Shown here: piece by piece, positions 38,307 to 47,109 of the stretch | Numbering within the stretch: position 1 is the stretch's first letter | How the letters are laid out: every line of letters begins with the position of its first letter | Assembly: GCA_903847155.1 (NCBI GenBank) | Contig: CAINCU010000067.1 | Span: 1-64,000 of the forward strand | DNA from: an uncultured Gallionellaceae bacterium | Lineage (GTDB): Bacteria; Pseudomonadota; Gammaproteobacteria; Burkholderiales; Gallionellaceae | Reading direction: 5' to 3' | Length of the DNA stretch: 64,000 nucleotides | The notes under the pieces: model-generated | What the model saw: only the letters and a program-made list of their open reading frames with translations | What the model was told of the DNA's origin: nothing | Databases searched by the model: none | Program-made: the position numbers and the translations under genes

Positions 38307-39698
38307 ATGGACTACGACGTTCTCATCATCGGTTCCGGCCCCGCCGGACAACACGCGGCTTGGCAGGCTGCACGCATGGGCAAGCGGGCGGCGATCATCG
38401 AGCGCAAGCCGAAGATAGGCGGCGCGGGTTTGCAGACCGGCACGATTCCCAGCAAGGCGATGCGCGAGGTGGCTTATCAGCTTTCGCGTTCCGGCGGCAT
38501 GCGTCAGGCATTCTCGCCCGACAGTCGCGTGCGTTACGGTTTGCTGGCGGATGCGGTACGGCGCAAGGAAGGCGTGATCGCGCAGCAGGAATCGGTTCTG
38601 CTGCAACGCATTTTGCGTCACGGCGTGGCGCTGATTCCGGGCGAGGCTTCGTTCGTGGATGCGCACACCATGCAGGTAGTCGATGCGACAGGCAAGATGC
38701 GCAACATCTCGGCAGAGGTCATCGTGCTGGCCAGCGGCTCGCGTCCGCGCCGCCCCGCCGCGATTCCGTTCGATAAAAAAACCGTGCTTGATTCCACTTC
38801 TATCCTGAACTTGCGCCAGATGCCTAACAGTCTGCTGGTGGTCGGCGGCGGCGTGATTGCGTGCGAATTCGTGTCCATTTTCGCGTCGCTCGGCGTGCAG
38901 GTGAGCGTGGTGGATAGCCATGCGCAATTGCTGGAATATCTGAGCGAGGACGTGGTGGACGTGTTGTGCGACAGCTTCAGCGGCATGGGCGTGACGCTGC
39001 ACATGCAGCAGCGCGTCGCGGAGATTCGCCGCGAAGAAAGCGGCACGCTCACCGTGCTGGAAAGCGGCAAGCAGATACGCACCGATGCCGTGCTTTTCGC
39101 GCAAGGCCGCGAGCCGAACAGCGAAGGCTTGCAGGTTGCTAATGCGGGCATCGACATCAAGGACGGCTGGATCAGCGTCGATCAACATTTCCAGACTAAC
39201 GTGCCGCACATCTTCGCTGTGGGCGATCTGATCGGTCGCCCTGCGCTCGCCTCCACCGGCATGGAACAGGGACGCGCAGCGGTGCTGTATGCCTTTGGCG
39301 GCGGCAAGCAGGAAATGGCGGAGAACCTGCCGATGGCGGTCTATACCATCCCGGAGATTTCCTACGTCGGCAAAACCGAAAAAGAAGTGCAAAAGGAGAA
39401 CATTCCTTACATCATCGGACGCGCTTATTTCAAAGATAGCGCGCGCGGCCAGATCATCGGCGACGCACAAGGCATGCTGAAACTGATTGTGGATACGCGC
39501 AATGAGAAAATACTAGGTGTACATATTGTCGGCGAACAAGCCAGCGAACTGGTGCACATTGGGCAACTGGTGATGAACCTCAACGGCACGGTGCGCGACC
39601 TGGTCAGCAATGTCTTCAATTACCCAACACTGGCGGAATGCTACAAACTCGCAGCGGTGGATTGCACGCATCAGTTGGAGCAGCGCAAGGTTTCCTGA
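38307..39698 (+). CDS. sthA: Si-specific NAD(P)+ transhydrogenase
   Basis: SthA is the soluble flavoprotein that passes hydride between NADPH and NAD+. FAD-binding GSGPAGQHAAWQAARMGKRAAIIE opens the protein, and GLQTGTIPSKAMRE stands where lipoamide dehydrogenases have CxxxxC; the missing cysteine pair is normal for SthA. The NAD-binding GGGVIACEFVSIFASLGVQVSVVD and the dimerisation domain follow. The ATG at 38307, with CGGAG 6 nt upstream, gives 463 residues, matching the family; the ORF track starts 51 nt earlier. Confidence 0.94.
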   Translation: MDYDVLIIGSGPAGQHAAWQAARMGKRAAIIERKPKIGGAGLQTGTIPSKAMREVAYQLSRSGGMRQAFSPDSRVRYGLLADAVRRKEGVIAQQESVLLQRILRHGVALIPGEASFVDAHTMQVVDATGKMRNISAEVIVLASGSRPRRPAAIPFDKKTVLDSTSILNLRQMPNSLLVVGGGVIACEFVSIFASLGVQVSVVDSHAQLLEYLSEDVVDVLCDSFSGMGVTLHMQQRVAEIRREESGTLTVLESGKQIRTDAVLFAQGREPNSEGLQVANAGIDIKDGWISVDQHFQTNVPHIFAVGDLIGRPALASTGMEQGRAAVLYAFGGGKQEMAENLPMAVYTIPEISYVGKTEKEVQKENIPYIIGRAYFKDSARGQIIGDAQGMLKLIVDTRNEKILGVHIVGEQASELVHIGQLVMNLNGTVRDLVSNVFNYPTLAECYKLAAVDCTHQLEQRKVS

Positions 39699-39705
39699 CT
39701 GCCAA

Positions 39706-39737
39706 CAAAAAGCCCTGCGATGCCGGGCTTTTTGTTT
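39706..39737 (+). terminator. Rho-independent terminator of sthA
   Basis: AAAAAGCCC-TGCGATGCC-GGGCTTTTTGTTTT, a short stem followed by a T-run, starting 8 nt after the sthA stop. Confidence 0.85.
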
Positions 39738-39876
39738 TGGAGATGTCCTTACACAACCCATTGGAAATAATTGAAACAATAATCGATCTCTGTTGTCTAC
39801 TGTTTAGAAATATAGGTGGTATTAACCATAATGTTCAGCAATGGCGATACCCCTAGGAATTTGTGAGGAGTTTCTT

Positions 39877-40752
39877 ATGCTTACCAACTTAGAGATGAGC
39901 AGTCCGGGGTTCGCTCATTCATCATCAAATGGAAGAGGCACAGTTTTTGTATATTCAACCCGATTACGGGTTGATGATTTTGTGCATGCAGAGGCGCCAA
40001 ACAAGCAGCAACATCAAGGAGGAAGGGGCGAGGCTGAATCGGCAACACGGACGAAAATGATCGCTGCAGCCAAATTTCGAGATGAAGAAATGCGCAAGGA
40101 GGACAAACTTAAGGTCGCATTGTTTGATGATAATCACTTGTTTCGTAGTGGACTATGCGAGTTGCTCACTCACTGCTACGATTTCAATGTGATCGGCGCA
40201 GTCGGTTCTATCGAAGAAATGCGCACTTTGATTATGGAGCAGCCTGATTTATTGGTCATGGATATCCGCATGAAACCGGTGGACGGGCTTACCGCGCTGA
40301 GCCAATTGCGCAAAGCAGGATGCTACACTCCAGCAGTCATTTTGACCATGAGCGATTCTGAATTGGATTTTGGAATGGCGTTACGCGCTGGAGTTCGCGG
40401 CTATCTGCTCAAGGATATGGAACCGGACGAATTGGTGGATGCGATCAGGCGCATCGCAGCGGGCGAATTTGTGGTCGCACCACCCATGACAGAGAAGATG
40501 ATCGAAGTGATGCGAGACGATCAGCACGGTGAAGAACCAAAGAATTTGCTTTCACTACTAACCGGACGTGAACTCGAAATCATGAAATTGTTATCTCGCG
40601 GAGACAGCAACAAATCGATCGCGCAAACCTTATCGATCAGTGCTGAAACAGTGAAACAGCATGTGCATCACATCTTCACCAAGCTCAATATGTCGTCAAG
40701 GGTAAAGGCCGCAATACTGTTCGCCAAGGAGCTTGAAAAGAACGAACAGTGA
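39877..40752 (+). CDS. NarL/LuxR-family response regulator with N-terminal extension
   Basis: The protein contains a receiver domain (VALFDDNHLFRSGL, phospho-acceptor aspartate in LLVMDIRMKPVDGL, lysine in GYLLKDMEPDEL) and a LuxR-type helix-turn-helix (LLTGRELEIMKLLSRGDSNKSIAQTLSISAETVKQHVHHIFTKLN). The start at 39877 is fixed by GTGAGGAG 6 nt upstream. It adds about 75 polar residues before the receiver domain, which family members lack; internal ATGs at 40057 or 40090 would remove most of this. It has no adjacent sensor kinase. It is convergent with the next regulator gene. Confidence 0.88.
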   Translation: MLTNLEMSSPGFAHSSSNGRGTVFVYSTRLRVDDFVHAEAPNKQQHQGGRGEAESATRTKMIAAAKFRDEEMRKEDKLKVALFDDNHLFRSGLCELLTHCYDFNVIGAVGSIEEMRTLIMEQPDLLVMDIRMKPVDGLTALSQLRKAGCYTPAVILTMSDSELDFGMALRAGVRGYLLKDMEPDELVDAIRRIAAGEFVVAPPMTEKMIEVMRDDQHGEEPKNLLSLLTGRELEIMKLLSRGDSNKSIAQTLSISAETVKQHVHHIFTKLNMSSRVKAAILFAKELEKNEQ

Positions 40753-40825
40753 TGAATCGACACCAAACCTTTGAAACGCAGCACCTGATTGAGAAACTGA
40801 GTTCATTGCGTAACGCGCCTAGACG

Positions 40826-41782
40826 TTAGTGCGATGATGCCCGGCGCGTTTTACCCAGCAACAGCTCTCGTGCAGCCAGTGCCTGGATAGCGGCAGTTTT
40901 AAGCCGGTGAAGATTCCATGCCTGACGCAGAGCATCGGTGCGCAGTTCATAGTTGACCCACTGTAGTTGAAGCAGGCTTTGCACTTGCGCCTCATTGATG
41001 GCTAGCAACACCGTCGATTTGTCCGGATAGTTGTTAATCAGAATGCTGGCCACGTCCGGGAGTTTCTGCCGAACATTACTCAGTAACTGAATACCTTCCA
41101 TATCGGACAAATTTTGTGAGGCAATGACAAGGTCGCAATGGTTCTTTTCAATATGCGCAAGAGCAGCTTGTGCTGTTGTAAAGCTTTCCACTATGCATTT
41201 GAATTTCCGAGTCGGAATACCCTGATTTATTTCCTGTTGAATCACGTCGCATAGAGCATCATGCCCGCTTTCATCAGATAGCTCGCTGGAAATTAGAGTT
41301 AGCAGATGCTCGTCGCTTTCAACCAATACGATACGAAATGGGGCATCATCTTGATGCGTTTGTTCGGCGGAATGGCTATCGCGGGAAACAGCTGCTTGCG
41401 CCCGGCTTTTCAGGATTGCATCGTGATAAGCCAGGGCTTGCCCGATACTGGACAACAACTCATTTTGATCCCATGGCTTGGCGAGAAAGCGATAGATATG
41501 TGTTTCGTTAATGATGCGGATCAGTGAATTGATGTCGACTTCACCACTTAACAGCAAGCGTGGTGCATCAGGCTGCAGTTGTCCGAAATCTTTAAGAAAT
41601 TCGAGACCGTTAATATCCGGCATCTTGTAATCCGCGACCACCAGATCGAACTGAGTTTCCCGACAACGCGCTAGCGCCTTCAGCGGATTGTCAAACGTCT
41701 CGATTTCGTAGTAGGATTTCAGCTCGCGCCGAAGCGCATTGAGTACGTTTTGTTCGTCGTCAACCAGCAATATCTTTTTCAT
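40826..41782 (-). CDS. Response regulator with two receiver-like domains
   Basis: The ATG at 41782 (GGGAGAG 4 nt upstream) gives MKKILLVDDEQNVLNALRRELK, a canonical receiver domain with aspartate in LVVADYKMPDINGLEF and lysine in YRFLAKPWDQNEL, a sequence style shared with RpfG-type regulators. A second receiver-like domain (about residues 145-275; FRIVLVESDEHLLTLISSELS) has ASQNLSDMEG, where the usual aspartate is replaced. The C-terminus is a helical tail without a known output domain. It precedes the Ehr-like cluster on the same strand as the last gene region, 183 bp from hyfI. Confidence 0.82.
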   Translation of the reverse strand: MKKILLVDDEQNVLNALRRELKSYYEIETFDNPLKALARCRETQFDLVVADYKMPDINGLEFLKDFGQLQPDAPRLLLSGEVDINSLIRIINETHIYRFLAKPWDQNELLSSIGQALAYHDAILKSRAQAAVSRDSHSAEQTHQDDAPFRIVLVESDEHLLTLISSELSDESGHDALCDVIQQEINQGIPTRKFKCIVESFTTAQAALAHIEKNHCDLVIASQNLSDMEGIQLLSNVRQKLPDVASILINNYPDKSTVLLAINEAQVQSLLQLQWVNYELRTDALRQAWNLHRLKTAAIQALAARELLLGKTRRASSH

Positions 41783-41965
41783 GATGCTCTCCCGCATGGC
41801 AACTTGATACAGGAAATCAGAACCGAAAAATATTTTCGGACAAACCGCAGTCGGTGGGCATGATTTGCTTGTTTTGCCCGGCGCATAAAGCAATGAACAT
41901 CTGCATCATATTCCCATAGAACTCCGATGCAAAGGCTTGCGGGACGGCAGGGTGTTGCAATTACG

Positions 41966-42478
41966 TTATTTCTTCGCGCTGATGGCGGTAAGGATGCCTT
42001 GCAGAATAGCGGTGGGCGTGGGCGGGCAGCCACTCACCACGACATCGACGGGGATGACGTTGGAAATTTTGCCGCAAGTGGCGTAACTCTCGCCGAAGAT
42101 GCCGCCGTCGCATCCGCAATCGCCGATGGCGACCACCAGTTTGGGTTCGGGCGTGGCATCGTAGGTGCGCTTGAGTGCAATTTCCATATTGCGCGTTACC
42201 GGGCCAGTGACCAGCAGCAGGTCGGCATGGCGCGGACTGGCGACGAATTTGATGCCGAGACCTTCGATGTTGTAGTAGGCGTTGTTAACCGCGTGTATCT
42301 CCAGCTCGCAGCCGTTGCAGGAGCCGGCATCCACCATGCGAATCGCCAGTGCGCCATCGAACACGTCCAGTATCGCCAGCTGCAAACGCTGGTTATCAAC
42401 GCGCATTGACTCGTCCGCCTGCGGCGGTGTTTCGGTCTTGATGCCCGTTTTGATGATCTGTTTGAGTATCTGGTACAT
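41966..42478 (-). CDS. hyfI: NuoB/HyfI-like Fe-S subunit of an Ehr-type complex
   Basis: The 170-residue protein belongs to the small-subunit family of complex I and group 4 hydrogenases. Four candidate ligands of the proximal 4Fe-4S (N2-type) cluster are present: C-x2-C in DAGSCNGCELEI, a cysteine in GDCGCDGG and one in VSGCPPTPTAIL. It is the last of six same-strand genes; its start overlaps the hyfG-like stop by one base. Confidence 0.9.
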   Translation of the reverse strand: MYQILKQIIKTGIKTETPPQADESMRVDNQRLQLAILDVFDGALAIRMVDAGSCNGCELEIHAVNNAYYNIEGLGIKFVASPRHADLLLVTGPVTRNMEIALKRTYDATPEPKLVVAIGDCGCDGGIFGESYATCGKISNVIPVDVVVSGCPPTPTAILQGILTAISAKK

Positions 42479-44028
42479 CAGAGGTCCTGCCCTGAATAAC
42501 TGAGGTTGAACGATTTATTGATGAGCGGAAAATCCGGCACGATATTATCGATGATGGCGTGTTCCAGCAGCGGCCAGTTTTGCCATGACGGATCGTGCGG
42601 GTGTACGCGCGTGAGGTTACCTTCGGCATCGGTATGAATTGCCACCATCACTTCGCCGCGCCAGCCTTCCACCATGCCGATACCGAAACCGTTGGCGGGC
42701 AGTTTATCTAGCGTGGTTGGCGCTTCATCTTCGTAGATCAGGTTGGCCAGTATCTCGCGTTGCAAGCGCAGCGACTCGAACAATTCTTCGAAGCGCACGA
42801 TGGCGCGCGCCGCCACATCACCGTTGGGATAGGCCGCCATGCGCACGTCCAGCTTGTCGTAAGGCGCACAGGCGAACTGCACGCGCGCATCCCAAGCCTG
42901 CGCGCTGGCGCGTCCGGCCATGCCGCACAGGCCGAGCTGGTCGGCCAGTTTCGGCGTGACGGTGCCGGTGGTCATGAAGCGATCCTGCACGCCCGCATGT
43001 TCGTCGTAAATGCTGCGCAGCAAAGTCACTTCGCGTTGCAGCATGTCGCACTCTGCTTCGATGATGCGCTTGCCCTCGGAATTGATGTTCACGTTGACAC
43101 CGCCTGGAACGATCTTGTCCATCAGGTAACGGTGGCCGAACAGTGTGGCGTTGTTGCGCAGCACTTGTTCCTTGAGGATCCAGAACTGGGCGAAGCCGAA
43201 TGCCAGTGCCACGTCGTTGCCCAGATAGCCGAGGTCGCCCAAATGATTAGCGACGCGCTCGCGTTCCAGCAGCAAGGCGCGCAGCCACAGCGCGCGTTTG
43301 GTCGGTGTGACATTGGCGATGCTTTCTGCCGCCATCGCATAAGCCCACGCGTAGGCCACGGTGCTGTCGCCGCTGACGCGTCCGGCCAGTTTTGCTCCTT
43401 GCTGCAAACTCATGCTCTCGAAGCGTTTCTCGATGCCCTTGTGTACATAACCCAGACGCTCTTCCAGCCTCAACACGCGTTCGCCGATGATGGAGAAGCG
43501 AAAATGTCCCGGCTCGATGATGCCCGCATGTACCGGCCCGACCGGGATCTCGTGCACGCCTTGGCCTTCCACTTGCACGAAGGGATAGGCATCCTGTTCT
43601 GTGGTATTACTCGCCGCCGCATCGAAATCCTTGCGCAACGGAAAGCTGCCGCTGCGCCATGCGCCGTGGCGCAGCCATTTGCGATGGTCGTGACCTTCCT
43701 GCGCGTAGATGCCGAGCATGTCGTAAGCCGCGCGCTGCATGCGGTTGGCTGCGGGAAAGATGCGGCTGATGTCGGGATATACCGGTTGTTCTTCCGACAG
43801 TTTTATATTCAGGCAGACCAAGCCGTTTCCGGTCATCAGCGTCACGTGCAGCATGAAACCATTTCCTTGCTGGCGCGCATCGCTGCCCCACAGTGCCACC
43901 AACCTGCCGCCACCTTCGCGCACTTGCTGGCAGATGGTACGCAGATCATGCGGCGCGATCTCGCCCGACCATGCCGGAACGGCGTCGGTCATGCGGGTCA
44001 ATTGCAGGTTGGGATGTTGGATCGGCAT
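42478..44028 (-). CDS. hyfG: NuoCD/HyfG-like large subunit lacking Ni ligands
   Basis: The 516-residue protein fuses a NuoC-like N-terminal domain (about 1-165) with a NuoD/large-hydrogenase domain (GPVHAGIIEPGHFRFSIIGERVLRLEERLGYVHKGIEKRFE). Where [NiFe] enzymes have RxCGxC it reads RVSGDSTVAYA. Near the C-terminus, where DPCxxC would stand, it reads DPSWQNWP. All four nickel cysteines are therefore missing, so it cannot be a hydrogenase. This matches the energy-converting hydrogenase-related (Ehr) group. It lies 6 nt behind the hyfF-like gene. Confidence 0.9.
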   Translation of the reverse strand: MPIQHPNLQLTRMTDAVPAWSGEIAPHDLRTICQQVREGGGRLVALWGSDARQQGNGFMLHVTLMTGNGLVCLNIKLSEEQPVYPDISRIFPAANRMQRAAYDMLGIYAQEGHDHRKWLRHGAWRSGSFPLRKDFDAAASNTTEQDAYPFVQVEGQGVHEIPVGPVHAGIIEPGHFRFSIIGERVLRLEERLGYVHKGIEKRFESMSLQQGAKLAGRVSGDSTVAYAWAYAMAAESIANVTPTKRALWLRALLLERERVANHLGDLGYLGNDVALAFGFAQFWILKEQVLRNNATLFGHRYLMDKIVPGGVNVNINSEGKRIIEAECDMLQREVTLLRSIYDEHAGVQDRFMTTGTVTPKLADQLGLCGMAGRASAQAWDARVQFACAPYDKLDVRMAAYPNGDVAARAIVRFEELFESLRLQREILANLIYEDEAPTTLDKLPANGFGIGMVEGWRGEVMVAIHTDAEGNLTRVHPHDPSWQNWPLLEHAIIDNIVPDFPLINKSFNLSYSGQDL

Positions 44029-44034
44029 ATTCTT

Positions 44035-45492
44035 TTACCCCAGTAAAGCCGCCGCCTGGCGATACCAGTCGGCCAGATAGGGAGGCATATACAAACCGAG
44101 CATCAGCACCAGCAACAAGTGGGCGAATACCGGGATCAGCGCAGGCGAATGCGGCAGTGGTTTGGCTGTTGTCTCGCCGAACACCACGGGCTGAATCTTG
44201 CCGAAGATGGCGGCGAACGCGACGCCCAGCGAGATCAGCAGGAACGGCGTCGCCCACGGATAGGAGTGCATGGCAGTGGTGATGATGAGAAATTCGCTGG
44301 AGAACACGCCGAACGGCGGCATGCCGAGAATGGCGACCGTGCCCAGCATCAGTCCCCAGCCGACGGTCGGGCTGACTTGCAGCAGGCCGCGGATGTTTTC
44401 CATCAATTGGGTTCCAGTCTGTTGCACCGCATGGCCGACCGCGAAGAAGATCGCCGACTTGGTCAGCGAGTGAACCGTCATGTGCAACATGCCGGCGAAA
44501 GTAGCCACCGGACCGCCCATGCCGAAGGCAAACGTGATCAGTCCCATGTGTTCGATGGAGGAGTAGGCGAACATTCGTTTGATGTCTCTTTGCCTGAACA
44601 ACGAGTACGAAGCCACCGTAACCGACAACAGTCCGAAGCCCATCATCAGGTTGCCCGCGAAGTGCGTGCCCAGCGAACCATCGACCAGCACCTTGCTGCG
44701 TACCACCGCGCAAAACGCCACGTTGAGCAGCAGGCCGGACAGAACGGCGGAAACCGGTGTCGGGCCTTCCGCATGCGCATCCGGCAGCCAGCTATGCAAC
44801 GGCACCAGACCGACTTTGGTGCCATAACCAACCAGCAAAAATACGAAGGCCAACTTGAGAACGGTCGGTTCCAGACCGCCCTTGACCTGATTCAAATGCG
44901 TCCATAACAGTGCTGTGCCGCCTTCGCCCAGCACGCGCTCGGCGGCGAAATACAGCAGGATGGTGCCAAACAGTGCCAGCGCGATGCCCACGCCGCACAG
45001 GATGAAATATTTCCAAGCAGCTTCCAAGCTGGCCGGAGTGCGATACAGACTAACCAGCAATACTGTAGTCAGCGTTGCCGCTTCCATGGCCACCCAAACA
45101 ATGCCCATGTTGTTGGTGGTCAGTGCGACCAGCATGGCGAAGGTGAACAGTTGGTACATGCTGTAGTACAGATGCAACATGCCGACGGAGAGCTTGCCGT
45201 GATGCTGTTCGATGCGCATGTAGGGGCGCGAGAACAGCGAGGTGGTAAAAGCGACGAAAGCGGTGAGTGCCACAAGATATACATTGAACTGATCTATGAA
45301 GAACTGTTCGTGGAATGCGACTTGCGGCCCGGAGTCGATCACTCGCACGGTCAGCATAACCGCTGCAATGAAGGTAAAGAAACTCATCAGTGAATTGAGT
45401 TCCGCCGCCCACTGGCGCGAGCCGAACAAAGCTAGCAGCACACCGCCCAGCAGCGGGGTGAGCAACAGCACTAAGAGTTGCGTATCAATCAT
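44035..45492 (-). CDS. hyfF: HyfF/NuoN-like antiporter subunit
   Basis: The 485-residue polytopic protein is of the Mrp-antiporter/NuoLMN family, with about fourteen membrane helices. Family segments are VGYGTKVGLVPLHSWLPDAHAEGPTPVSAVLSGLLLNVAF and FAYSSIEHMGLITFAFGMGG, which contain lysine and histidine residues of the proton path. It is one of two such subunits in the cluster. Its start overlaps the end of the hyfE-like gene by 8 nt. Confidence 0.92.
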   Translation of the reverse strand: MIDTQLLVLLLTPLLGGVLLALFGSRQWAAELNSLMSFFTFIAAVMLTVRVIDSGPQVAFHEQFFIDQFNVYLVALTAFVAFTTSLFSRPYMRIEQHHGKLSVGMLHLYYSMYQLFTFAMLVALTTNNMGIVWVAMEAATLTTVLLVSLYRTPASLEAAWKYFILCGVGIALALFGTILLYFAAERVLGEGGTALLWTHLNQVKGGLEPTVLKLAFVFLLVGYGTKVGLVPLHSWLPDAHAEGPTPVSAVLSGLLLNVAFCAVVRSKVLVDGSLGTHFAGNLMMGFGLLSVTVASYSLFRQRDIKRMFAYSSIEHMGLITFAFGMGGPVATFAGMLHMTVHSLTKSAIFFAVGHAVQQTGTQLMENIRGLLQVSPTVGWGLMLGTVAILGMPPFGVFSSEFLIITTAMHSYPWATPFLLISLGVAFAAIFGKIQPVVFGETTAKPLPHSPALIPVFAHLLLVLMLGLYMPPYLADWYRQAAALLG

Positions 45493-46147
45493 CCTTCAAC
45501 TTCTCCATGTTGGTGATGTCCAGGCTGTCGAAGGTCTCGCGGATCTGGAAGAAGAAGATACCGAAAATAAAGGTGGCGACCAGCACGTCCAGCGCGATGC
45601 CAAGTTCCACTACCAGCGGCATGCCTTGCGTGGCGCTGGTGGCGGCGAAGAACAGGCCGTTCTCTAACGACAGGAAGGCCACCACTTGTGACACCGCTTT
45701 GCGCCGCGTGAGCATCATCAACAAGGACAGCAGCACGCTGGCCAGCGCGATGCCGATCAAGCCGCGCGTGATGCCTTCGGACATTTGCGAAATGGGCGCT
45801 GCCAGATTGAAAGCGAAGATCACCAACGCGATACCGACCAGCATGGTGGTGGGAATATTGATCATCGTTTCCACATCCCAACGCACGTTCAGCTTGCGGA
45901 TCAGGCGGTGCAGCAACCACGGCAGCAGCAACACTTTGAGCAACAGCGTCAGCCCCGCCGAGTAATACAGATGATGCTGATCAGTGGAATAGGCCACGAT
46001 AAACGTGCTGAGCGCCAATAGCGCACCCTGCCATGCGAACAAGTTGATCAGTGACAGAATGCGGCGTTGCGCCAGCATGGCAAAAGCGATCAGCAGCAGC
46101 AGCGCGGCTAGCAGGTTGATGAATTGCAGGGTGAGTGGAATATGCAT
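45485..46147 (-). CDS. hyfE: HyfE-like membrane subunit
   Basis: The ATG at 46147 overlaps the hyfC-like stop (TAATG) and yields MHIPLTLQFINLLAALLLLIAFAMLAQRRILS, 220 residues, the length of HyfE; the ORF track extends 267 nt into the preceding gene. About six to seven membrane helices are visible. HyfE combines NuoK-like and additional segments and belongs to the membrane arm. Confidence 0.9.
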   Translation of the reverse strand: MHIPLTLQFINLLAALLLLIAFAMLAQRRILSLINLFAWQGALLALSTFIVAYSTDQHHLYYSAGLTLLLKVLLLPWLLHRLIRKLNVRWDVETMINIPTTMLVGIALVIFAFNLAAPISQMSEGITRGLIGIALASVLLSLLMMLTRRKAVSQVVAFLSLENGLFFAATSATQGMPLVVELGIALDVLVATFIFGIFFFQIRETFDSLDITNMEKLKDD

Positions 46148-47109
46148 TACACCCCCAACAGGAAGTGAATCAACAAACCCAGCACCGCGAGCAGGAAGGC
46201 CGTACCCAGAAACTCCGGCGCGCGAAAGATGCGCATCTTGGCGGTAACGGTTTCCAGTACGGCCAGACTCGCGCCTGCTAGCAGCAATTTCATCAGCAGC
46301 CAGATAATCGCCAGCGGCAGTCCCGCCCAGTTGCCTACTTCGGCGATACCATAAGGACAGAACAATGCAATACCCAAGGCAATATAGGCAAACAGCTTCA
46401 GGCTGCTGGCCCATTCAATAAGTGCCAAATGGCGCGCCGAATATTCCAGGATCATCGCCTCGTGGATCATGGTTAGTTCCAGATGGGTACTGGGATTGTC
46501 CACCGGAATACGCGCGTTCTCGGCCAGCAACACGATCACAAAGGCCAGCGCGGCAAAGGCCAGACTTGGATAGAGTACGAACTGATGATGTGCCAGAGTA
46601 TCAACAATGTTAGGCAATTGGGTGGAGTGGCTGATCATCGAGGCGGTGAACAGCACCATCAGCAGTGCCGGTTCGGCCAGAAAGGAAACCAGCATCTCGC
46701 GCCTTGCGCCCAACGTGCCGAACGACGTGCCGATGTCCATCGCAGCGAGCGCGATGAACACCCGCGCCAGCGCGAACACGCCGACCAGCGCGATCACGTC
46801 GGCGGCTTGCGAGAACGGCAAATCCATCGCGATGATCGGGATGATCGCCGCCGCCAGCCACATGCAACCGAACACGATGTAGGGCGTGACGCGGAACAGC
46901 GGCGAAGCGTTGTACGCAATGACTGCATCCTTGTTGAGCAATTTGCGCAGCACGCGGTAAGGCTGCAATACACCCGCACCGGAACGGTTCTGCAACCAGG
47001 CCTGACACTGGTTGACCCAGCCGGTCAGCAAGGGTGCTGCCAATACCACCAGCAGCAGTTGCGCCAGTTGGAACAGGATGGCAAAAATGAGTTCGAGGTT
47101 CAGGCTCAT
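46147..47109 (-). CDS. hyfC: HyfC/NuoH-like membrane subunit
   Basis: The 320-residue protein resembles NuoH/HycD, the subunit that links the peripheral arm to the membrane arm. Visible are LLTGWVNQCQAWLQNRSGAGVLQPYRVLRKLLNKDAV, ENARIPVDNPSTHLELTMIHEAMILEYSARHLALIEWASSLKLF, and eight or so helices. The acidic residues of that long segment are typical of the quinone/E-channel region. Its start overlaps the hyfB-like stop by 4 nt (ATGA). Confidence 0.93.
   Translation of the reverse strand: MSLNLELIFAILFQLAQLLLVVLAAPLLTGWVNQCQAWLQNRSGAGVLQPYRVLRKLLNKDAVIAYNASPLFRVTPYIVFGCMWLAAAIIPIIAMDLPFSQAADVIALVGVFALARVFIALAAMDIGTSFGTLGARREMLVSFLAEPALLMVLFTASMISHSTQLPNIVDTLAHHQFVLYPSLAFAALAFVIVLLAENARIPVDNPSTHLELTMIHEAMILEYSARHLALIEWASSLKLFAYIALGIALFCPYGIAEVGNWAGLPLAIIWLLMKLLLAGASLAVLETVTAKMRIFRAPEFLGTAFLLAVLGLLIHFLLGV

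Noticed and set aside
40752-40829. 25-codon ORF overlapping the NarL-type regulator stop by TGATG
   Set aside because: The overlap is suggestive, but there is no ribosome site, the peptide is unremarkable, and it runs into the convergent gene.
42478-44028. Annotating the hyf-like cluster as a functional [NiFe] hydrogenase-4
   Set aside because: All four nickel-ligand cysteines are replaced (RVSGDS and DPSWQNWP), and the ferredoxin-type and maturation genes are absent from the window.
42760-44046. 428-residue plus-strand ORF opposite the HyfG-like gene
   Set aside because: His/Gln/Arg-rich shadow of the real minus-strand gene with no domain motif. The same applies to the large ORFs at 2077..3156, 4031..5050, 9236..9769, 27162..28298, 38250..39470, 51027..52367 and 54156..55478.
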